DNA of 36,986 nucleotides from the NCBI GenBank assembly GCA_913058405.1, contig CAJXRC010000020.1, positions 1 through 36,986 on the forward strand, read 5' to 3'. This stretch comes from an uncultured Colwellia sp. (lineage in GTDB: Bacteria > Pseudomonadota > Gammaproteobacteria > Enterobacterales > Alteromonadaceae). A program made the translations under genes and the position numbers. Below are positions 29,685-36,986 of the stretch, piece after piece (the first letter of the stretch is position 1; each line of letters opens with the position of its first letter). The notes below the pieces were generated by a model. The model searched no databases and was not told the origin of the DNA. It saw only the letters and a list, made by a program, of their open reading frames with translations.

Positions 29685-31136
29685 GTGAAAAAAGAAGGCA
29701 AGATTCTCATTGTTGATGACGATGAAGATATTTTAACGGCAGGTAAATTATTACTAAAACGCCACTTTTCTCAGGTAAGTACCTGTAACGTACCTGAACA
29801 CATTCCTCGCTTTATTAATGATCAGCATTTTGATGCCATTATTTTAGATATGAATTTTGGTCCAGGTGAAAGCTCAGGCGCGCAAGGTTTTTATTGGCTG
29901 CAAAAAATATTAGAAATTAAGCCAGAGAGTGTCATTATCATGATCACCGCCCATGGTGGCGTTAATGTCGCGGTTGATGCAATGAAGTTAGGTGCAACCG
30001 ACTATATCGCTAAGCCTTGGCAAAATGAAAAAGTGATCGCGACGGTATCAACCGCAGTTTTGCTAGGTAGAAGCCGCAGTGAAGCGCAAAAATTACGTGA
30101 AACCAATAAAGTATTAGTGCAAGCGAGTAATCCGGCCAGTCAGCAAAACATGCTAGGTCAATCTCAAGCTATGCAGCAGATACAATCGTTAATCGCACGA
30201 TCTGCACCGACCGAAGCTAATGTGATGATATTAGGTGAAAACGGAACGGGTAAAGAGTTAGTTGCCCGAGAGATACATCAACAAAGCGTTCGTGCTCAAC
30301 AAGTGTTTATGTCTGTTGATTTAGGTGCCATTAGCGAAACCTTATTTGAAAGTGAATTATTCGGTCATAAAAAGGGTTCATTTACTGGCGCACAACAAGA
30401 TAGAGTTGGTCGATTACAAGCAGCAGATGGTGGTACTTTATTTTTAGATGAACTAGGCAACTTACCTCTTCATCTACAAGCAAAATTACTCACCGTATTA
30501 GAGCAGCGAAAAGTAACTCCCCTTGGTGCAAATAAGGCTATCGCGTTTAATGTTAGGGTAGTGTCAGCAACTAACTTATCTAAAGAAACGTTAAAAGATG
30601 AACAGCATTTTCGACAAGATCTATTATTTAGACTCAACACTGTTGAAATTAATTTACCGCCTTTGCGCGAACGTAGTAGCGACATAGCACTACTTGCCAG
30701 TCATTATGTCGACTTTTACGCAAAAAAATATCAACAACAAGGTAAAGGCGCTAAGCAATTAAGCACTGACGCATTAACCGCCATATCTTCTTACTCATGG
30801 CCTGGTAACATAAGAGAACTTCGCCACGCCATTGAGCGTGCGATGATATTAAGCCAATCTGAGATGCTGACTTCGGGTGATTTTCAGCTTGAAGTCCCTA
30901 ACCACGTCAAGCCAAGTCGAGCGGCATCAACGACAGAGCACAAGGTCATCACAGATCAGTTTGAAACTATCACCAATGAGATAATACTCCCTGAAGAGCT
31001 GAATTTAGAGCAAATAGAGAAAAAGGCTATTGCCTTAGCCCTTAAAAAACATCGATTTAATATTAGCCACACTGCTAAAGAACTTGGCTTAACACGTGCT
31101 GCACTTTACCGCCGGATGGAAAAACATGGACTTTAA
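29685..31136 (+). CDS. NtrC-family sigma54-dependent response regulator
   Basis: Receiver (VDDDED, ILDMNF, K), AAA+ with GENGTGKE, GSFTGA and DGGTLFLDE, and a Fis-type HTH (NISHTAKELGLTRAALYRRMEKHGL). Confidence 0.95.
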   Translation: MKKEGKILIVDDDEDILTAGKLLLKRHFSQVSTCNVPEHIPRFINDQHFDAIILDMNFGPGESSGAQGFYWLQKILEIKPESVIIMITAHGGVNVAVDAMKLGATDYIAKPWQNEKVIATVSTAVLLGRSRSEAQKLRETNKVLVQASNPASQQNMLGQSQAMQQIQSLIARSAPTEANVMILGENGTGKELVAREIHQQSVRAQQVFMSVDLGAISETLFESELFGHKKGSFTGAQQDRVGRLQAADGGTLFLDELGNLPLHLQAKLLTVLEQRKVTPLGANKAIAFNVRVVSATNLSKETLKDEQHFRQDLLFRLNTVEINLPPLRERSSDIALLASHYVDFYAKKYQQQGKGAKQLSTDALTAISSYSWPGNIRELRHAIERAMILSQSEMLTSGDFQLEVPNHVKPSRAASTTEHKVITDQFETITNEIILPEELNLEQIEKKAIALALKKHRFNISHTAKELGLTRAALYRRMEKHGL

Positions 31137-32514
31137 ACGGTTTTCACTCTTAATAGCCACACGCACCATTCTCGCTATGCTTACCTTGATTTTTCTTACG
31201 CAAGCAATTATGAGTGATGGGTATCACGCGACCGTACTGCTGCTAGTAGCTGTACTGCTCATACAGTTTTTTGAAATAATACGTTTTATTTCAAAAACTA
31301 ATGCTGAATTGGTTCGCTTTTTTGAAGCGGTACGCCATGCCGATTTTTCACAACGATTTGAACTAAAATCCGTTGGTAGTGGTTTTGACGAATTGGGTTC
31401 AACCTTTACCGATATTTTAAAACGTATTCAACGTGTACGTTCGAATCAGGAGGCTGAACTACGGCATATTAAAGCCATCATTGAACATGTCCCTGTGCCA
31501 CTATTAAGTATTGATCATAATGGTAAAATTACGTTATGGAACAATAGTGTCAGGCGATTATTTGGAACCAATACAGTCACCCATATAGATGATATGGCGC
31601 AGTTTAATGAAGATTTCCCCAAAAAACTGCAAAGTATTCTAGCGGGTGAGCGTACGCTAGTTCATATCACCATTGATGACATGGAGCACAAGCTCATTAT
31701 CTCAGCGACTGAGATAACGACAGCAACACAGCAAGAAACATTACTGAGCATGCAAGACATTCAAAGTGAACTCGCGCTAGCGCAATTGCAAGCATGGCAA
31801 GACTTGGTAAGTGTATTAACTCACGAAATAATGAATAGTATTACGCCGGTAGCATCACTCGCTAAAACAGCCGTAGATCTAGTGCAAGATGTGCAAGAAA
31901 AAATCCATACATTACCCGCTATTACTGATGAGATAACTGAAGAATTAGACGATGTATTAGGCGCAGTAAAAACTGTCGCCAGGCGAAGTGATGGCTTAAT
32001 GCAGTTTGTCACTAGCTATCGCCGTTTAACACGCCTGCCCTCACCTAATAAAAAAACAACCTCTGTAGCTACTCTGTTCGACCACGTCACAACGCTAGCC
32101 AAACAGAATTGGCAAAAAGATAACATTGAATTAACCGCGAGTATCGCTCCTCAAGCATTAGATATTTATGTTGATCCTGATATGATCGAACAAATATTAC
32201 TTAACTTATTATTAAATGCTGAACACGCGTTAATTACAACAGCGGGAGTAATAGAGAAAAAAGCCTATGCACCAAAAATAGTACTAAACGCATTTTTAAA
32301 TGTTCGTGGTCATGTCGTCATCGAAGTGGCTGATAATGGCAAAGGTATTGATAATAAAAATATGACACAAATTTTTGTACCCTTTTTTACCACAAAAAAA
32401 GAAGGATCAGGTGTGGGTTTAGCTTTAACGAGGCAAGTAATGTTAGCTCATAATGGCAAGGTTGCTGTACGCAACAATAGCCAAGGTGGCGCAACGTTTA
32501 GTTTAACCTTTTAG
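31126..32514 (+). CDS. Sensor histidine kinase partnered with the upstream regulator
   Basis: Two TM segments, HAMP/PAS-like region, H-box VLTHEIMNSITPVASL, and N/G boxes (LLNLLLNAEHAL, VADNGKGID, GSGVGLALTRQ). ATG at 31126 overlaps the regulator stop by 11 nt. Confidence 0.92.
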   Translation: MDFKRFSLLIATRTILAMLTLIFLTQAIMSDGYHATVLLLVAVLLIQFFEIIRFISKTNAELVRFFEAVRHADFSQRFELKSVGSGFDELGSTFTDILKRIQRVRSNQEAELRHIKAIIEHVPVPLLSIDHNGKITLWNNSVRRLFGTNTVTHIDDMAQFNEDFPKKLQSILAGERTLVHITIDDMEHKLIISATEITTATQQETLLSMQDIQSELALAQLQAWQDLVSVLTHEIMNSITPVASLAKTAVDLVQDVQEKIHTLPAITDEITEELDDVLGAVKTVARRSDGLMQFVTSYRRLTRLPSPNKKTTSVATLFDHVTTLAKQNWQKDNIELTASIAPQALDIYVDPDMIEQILLNLLLNAEHALITTAGVIEKKAYAPKIVLNAFLNVRGHVVIEVADNGKGIDNKNMTQIFVPFFTTKKEGSGVGLALTRQVMLAHNGKVAVRNNSQGGATFSLTF

Positions 32515-32744
32515 CTATAGCGCTTTTTTTGCTCTGTCTGCTTTGAATTGAATTGAAAGGCACCACATAACACAAGAAATAGCTAACGACTCGGCGACAA
32601 AGCATACTCAATAAGCTCAATATTCTAAAAACAATTAACTGTATTGAATCACATGATAAAATACTTGGGAACAAACGCATATATAGCTATAGTTAGCTTC
32701 AACTAATCAATTTAATTACGCATTCGGTCACATAGGAAGTCACC

Positions 32745-33260
32745 ATGGACAACATTAATACTTCAGTTTTAACAACGCATTTCTCTGGCACAGACACTTC
32801 ACGTTCAGCGCAGACAGCTGCGGTACCAGTTACCAGTAGAGCTATTGTTAATACCCCCCAACAATCTGAAGCCACTACCTCAGACAAAAGTAAACAATTA
32901 CAACCAGACCAGCTGGTGTTATCTGAAGAAGCGAGAGCTAAATCGGCTGAAGCCGAAGCAAGCACAAAAGAAAAAGATGAAGAAAAGAAAAGCATAGACG
33001 CGAGTAGCTTAAGTGGTGCTATGTCACCAGCAGAAGCTGCCGCCGCAGAGAAAGCTAAAGAAAGTGATCTAGAGACACAAATTCGAGAATTATCAATGGA
33101 GATTCTCGAGTTAAGTGTCAAAGTTCAAATGTTACAAGACAGAGAAGATAAAGCGTCAGTAAAAGAGCGCCAATCACTTGAAGTAGACCTAGCGATGAAA
33201 AAAGGTAAGCTTGAAGCTTTGTTAGAGCAAAAGTTACAACAGGCTGGTGCTGGTCAATAG
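32745..33260 (+). CDS. Hypothetical coiled-coil protein
   Basis: Low-complexity N-terminal half and charged heptad-like C-terminal half; no family recognised. Confidence 0.7.
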   Translation: MDNINTSVLTTHFSGTDTSRSAQTAAVPVTSRAIVNTPQQSEATTSDKSKQLQPDQLVLSEEARAKSAEAEASTKEKDEEKKSIDASSLSGAMSPAEAAAAEKAKESDLETQIRELSMEILELSVKVQMLQDREDKASVKERQSLEVDLAMKKGKLEALLEQKLQQAGAGQ

Positions 33261-33397
33261 TCCCTAATCAAAAAAGGTAAACGAGTGACTACCGTTTGCC
33301 AATATCATTGCCATCAAAATTTCAGCCTGCCTTTATTTAAGACAATAATATCGGTTTTACTGAAATGAGGCTCATATCTTCAGTAGTATAAAAATTC

Positions 33398-33811
33398 ATG
33401 CGTATTGTAATTTACTCCTTATTTTTGTTAGTGTCAGTGTCTGCACAGGCAGAGACAATTGCCCCCTTCACCACTGATGGCTGCAGCATTTTTCCTGATG
33501 GTACCTATGAACAGAAAGAGTTATGGTTGTCTTGTTGTACCGCGCATGATTATGCCTACTGGCAGGGTGGTACATATGATGAAAGGTTAATCGCTGATGA
33601 ACAGCTTCAGCAATGTGTCTCTAAAGTTGGCGAGCCACAAATAGCTAATTTAATGTTAGCTGGTGTGCGTGTTGGGGGGAGTCCATATTTACCAACATCG
33701 TTTCGATGGGGATACGGTTGGTCGTACCCTAGATTTTATAAACCATTAACGGCAGAAGAAAAAAGACAAATTACCTCACTAGAAAAGAGCCTAATAGACA
33801 TAAAAAATTAG
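33398..33811 (+). CDS. Secreted phospholipase A2-like protein
   Basis: Signal peptide (MRIVIYSLFLLVSVSAQAE), then DGCSIFPDG and CCTAHDYAYWQGGT, resembling the PLA2 CCxxHD active-site motif. Confidence 0.65.
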   Translation: MRIVIYSLFLLVSVSAQAETIAPFTTDGCSIFPDGTYEQKELWLSCCTAHDYAYWQGGTYDERLIADEQLQQCVSKVGEPQIANLMLAGVRVGGSPYLPTSFRWGYGWSYPRFYKPLTAEEKRQITSLEKSLIDIKN

Positions 33812-33872
33812 CATAGTGCTAACGTGATATCGCTCTTCAGCAATCATATTCAAACAAGTTAGCCCTCATATA

Positions 33873-34769
33873 TCAAGTCTCAGCCATTAAATCTGCAAGC
33901 GCATGTTCAATATCGCTATGGTTAAAATGAAAACCATGACTGAGCAATTTTTGCGGATAAATATTCTGGCTTGTCAATAAGAGCTCTGCACCTTGTCCCA
34001 TTAAAATATTTAACATAAATGCAGGCACACTAAACCAGGTGGGTCGGCTAACTTCTTTACCTAATGCTTGAGTAAATACTTCATTGGTTATTGCCTTTGG
34101 AGAAGTACAGTTAATAGCGCCCTCAATACACTCTATTTGTAAGCTAAAATGAATAGCATGAATCATATCGTCAATATGTATCCACGACATGTATTGTTGA
34201 CCATGACCAAGTTTTCCACCCAACCCTAAAGAAAAGGGTAAACGCATTTTCTCTAAAGCCCCGCCATCATTAGCTAATACAACCCCCGTACGTAATAACA
34301 CAACACGACAGTGTTCATTAGCTTTGAGTGCTAACTCTTCCCATTTTTGGCAGAGAGTGTGAGCAAAATCAGAATGGGTCACTTGTGCATCTTCATGCGT
34401 TGATATGCTACCCGTTTCACCATAATAACCTATTGCTGAACCGCTAATTAAACAACTTGGTTTATCTGTAGCACGGGCAATCATGGCAACAACTTTCTCA
34501 GTGATATTCCATCGACTCTGACAAATTCTTTCTTTTTGTGCGCGACTCCAACGCTTATCAACAATAGGTTCACCGGCAAGATTAATGATCACATCAAAGT
34601 AATTTTGCTCTGGTAACTGTTCAATAAATTCAATATTTTGAGGTAAATATAGCTGCGCTTTTTGAGTATTGCGCGTTAAAACAGTGATTTGGTACTTATG
34701 ATGAAAGGCACTAATGAAATGTCGACCAATTAAACCTGTACCACCGGTTACTAATATTTTCATATTCAC
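33873..34769 (-). CDS. TIGR01777/YfcH-family NAD(P)-binding epimerase
   Basis: N-terminal ILVTGGTGLIGRH, INLAGEPIVDKRWSRAQKERI and SGSAIGYYG motifs. Confidence 0.9.
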   Translation of the reverse strand: MNMKILVTGGTGLIGRHFISAFHHKYQITVLTRNTQKAQLYLPQNIEFIEQLPEQNYFDVIINLAGEPIVDKRWSRAQKERICQSRWNITEKVVAMIARATDKPSCLISGSAIGYYGETGSISTHEDAQVTHSDFAHTLCQKWEELALKANEHCRVVLLRTGVVLANDGGALEKMRLPFSLGLGGKLGHGQQYMSWIHIDDMIHAIHFSLQIECIEGAINCTSPKAITNEVFTQALGKEVSRPTWFSVPAFMLNILMGQGAELLLTSQNIYPQKLLSHGFHFNHSDIEHALADLMAET

Positions 34770-35086
34770 TCCGCTACATATAAGGCTATTACTCTAAAGA
34801 ATACGTGAGGGTTATCAAATTCGATCAATGATGAACGAGTAATAATAAATGAATTACATTGAATAAAGTCGCTTTTAATAATGAGTATAGTCGCTTTAAA
34901 TTAAGCCAAGGGATAGCGTTTGAAATAGTATAATTTAGATTTACGCCAAATATCCGAAACAGTCACATAAGTTTTGTAAATGTATTTCTGTTGATTGATA
35001 TGAAATATATGTCGGCTGAAATGCTAAGAGTAACTCCAATCCATAAGAAGTTAACAGCCCAAGATGGCAACAAAGAAGGATACACC

Positions 35087-36941
35087 ATGGTGCAGTTTGG
35101 ATTCAAAAACCTGTTGCTGATTACAATAACTGTCTTAGTCGGACTCTCCGTTTCTTTAACAAGCTATTTTTCCTACATAAAAGAGGAAAAAACCCTGACA
35201 GCTCTCATCATTAAGGAAAACAGCGAGTTCGTGCGAAAACAAGCAGAGCTTATTGAACAACAATTGAATGAAAAAGCATTAGGTTTGGCCCGAATTGCAA
35301 AACTCTATGACGATCAAGGGGAAGAAGCCGGTACAGAATATTTTGTTAAATTAACAAAAACCATTGCTTTTTCAATGAATCTTAATAGCTCTGCTATTGG
35401 TTTTGAAAATGGCGCTGGCTACTGGAATCAAACGAGTAATACTTGGCCTGCACACGTATTTTCAGGTGATGTTAGAGATGAATCATACTACCAATTAGCT
35501 CGAAGAAGTTCAGGTACTGCCACAAGTGAGCCATATTTTGGTTCGATGACTTATTGGGTCAGTATCGTTCATAAAATCAAAAATGGTATGATTTCTGTTG
35601 ATATGAAATTGGATTTTTTGAATGAGTTAGTTGAAAACTCAGCAGAAATACCAGGGGCTGTAGCATTAATTTTTAATCAAGATACTACCGTTTTGGCTTC
35701 GACCAGTAAAACGGTTAAAAACAAAAAACTAGCCACGAGTTACCCTTGGTTTAAAGAGGCGGCACTTAACGCTGTTAGCCATGAGAGGGGTATATATACT
35801 TATCAATTAGATGGCGTGGATAAATTGCTTTTTGCACATCAAATTCAAATAGCTGATAAGTATTGGTATTACACTCTGGGTCTAGATACAGAAGTTGCTT
35901 ATGCTAGTCTTTTTGAAGCGAAAAGAAATGCGATTATCAATTCACTAGCAGCAACACTGATCAGTGTTGTATTAGTCTTCATTTTGTTGCAAATCCTCTA
36001 TCGACCTATTCTTGTATTAAAGGAAACAATTACTGCGCTTTCTCAAGGTAATGTCGATTTAACGCAGCGACTTAAAGTAAATTCAACGGATGACTTAGGC
36101 CAAATAGCAGATGGTGTTAACCGCTTTATAAAGAACTTACAGTCAATGTTGTTAGAAATAAAAGAGGCTACCACAGCGCTAAACGGTAATGTATCTACAC
36201 TAAAAGACCAATCTGAACATAATACCCTGATACTAAATGGCCATGTTCAAGAAACTGAACAAGTAGTCACTGCCATTGAAGAAATGAATGCTACTGCGGG
36301 CTCTATGGCAAGCGATATTTCAAATGTCTCTCTTCTGACAGATAGCGCTAACAGCGCTGGTCGTGAATCGATGAAAACAGTAACCCAAGCACAGGGCACT
36401 ATTGCTGAGTTGGTTTCAGACGTTGATAACTCGGTAGAAAGTGTCAGTGAAATGAGTGATAAAACCGATGGTATTAATTCCATTTTGGGTGTTATTGGTG
36501 GCATCGCAGATCAAACTAACTTATTGGCACTTAATGCTGCTATTGAGGCCGCTCGTGCTGGTGAACAAGGTCGTGGTTTTGCCGTTGTGGCCGATGAAGT
36601 ACGTAACCTTGCAAGCCGAACAAAATCGAGTACAGATGAGATTGAAAATGCGCTTGTTAGCCTATTAAAAGGTAATCAAACGGTTGTGGACTCAATGAGT
36701 ATAACAAAAGAGCGTTGTCAAAAAGCTGCTACAGGTACAAGTGAAGTATCATCAAGCTTGAATGAAATGACTGAGATTGTTGCAGAAATTAATAATTTAA
36801 GTACACAAGTTGCCACGGCGGCAGAAGAACAAAGCAATGTCACACACGAAGTCAGTAAAAACATGACAGCAATTAATGATATTGTCGGTGAGTTGGATAT
36901 TAACGGTAAACAAGCGTTTGCAGAGATACATAGTATTGATG
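35087..36941 (+). CDS. Methyl-accepting chemotaxis protein, 3'-truncated by the contig end
   Basis: [22 protein letters not shown]..., Cache-like sensor, HAMP, and signalling domain ([40 protein letters not shown]). AGAAGGA RBS before 35087; in-frame ATGs also at 35000, 35009 and 35021. Absent from the track because no stop occurs. Confidence 0.93.
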
Positions 36942-36986
36942 CTGTCTCTTATACACATCTGACGCTGCCGACGAAGAGGATAGTGT
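36942..36986. other. Illumina Nextera adapter contamination (mosaic end + adapter + i5 index + start of P5)
   Basis: CTGTCTCTTATACACATCT (36942-36960) + GACGCTGCCGACGA (36961-36974) + AGAGGATA (36975-36982, reverse complement TATCCTCT) + GTGT. Confidence 0.98.

Noticed and set aside
32699-33121. 140-aa minus-strand ORF
   Set aside because: Antisense to the coiled-coil CDS; Ser/Ala/Leu-rich composition is as expected from the complement of a Glu/Lys/Ala-rich gene.
33277-33301. GGTAAACG/CGTTTGCC hairpin as terminator of the coiled-coil gene
   Set aside because: The T-tract is on the wrong (minus) strand for that gene and no minus-strand gene ends there; one mismatch in the stem.
36456-36668. 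70-aa plus-strand ORF and the 36247-36504 minus ORF
   Set aside because: Both lie inside the chemoreceptor signalling domain in other frames; the true long frame is simply missing from the track because it has no stop before the contig end.

Overview
The window is an AT-rich gammaproteobacterial contig; gene content looks Colwellia/Alteromonadales-like (inference, no search run). It is mostly chromosomal housekeeping and signalling DNA. From left to right it contains: (1) two adjacent diguanylate cyclases, one a beta-propeller/Y_Y_Y sensor and one membrane-bound; (2) a complete lactate-utilisation locus on the minus strand (lctP-like permease, lldE, lldF, lldG, dld-II-like Fe-S D-lactate dehydrogenase) with a divergent LysR regulator; (3) a methyl-accepting chemotaxis protein; (4) an AhpD/CMD-like protein next to an AraC regulator; (5) a translationally overlapping pair, PAS-PAS-GGDEF-EAL plus a receiver-receiver-hemerythrin protein; (6) a DUF4097-like 18-residue repeat protein; (7) a YeiH-family exporter with a divergent LysR; (8) a MacB-like ABC efflux system (adaptor, ATPase, permease) divergent from a sigma54-type response regulator and histidine kinase; (9) a coiled-coil orphan protein, a secreted PLA2-like protein and a TIGR01777 epimerase; (10) a truncated chemotaxis receptor at the right edge. 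I found no CRISPR array, phage, IS transposase, rRNA or tRNA. The most certain unusual observation is technical: the last 45 nt are Illumina Nextera adapter plus an i5 index, not genome. The best biological leads are the hemerythrin protein with two apparently phospho-dead receiver domains, a 21-bp-phased pair of 16-bp operator-like repeats in the ABC/NtrC-type intergenic region, a possible 29-aa membrane smORF overlapping the adaptor start, and a 7-bp tandem repeat at the lldG/dld-II junction. I did not find a clearly new multi-gene system.
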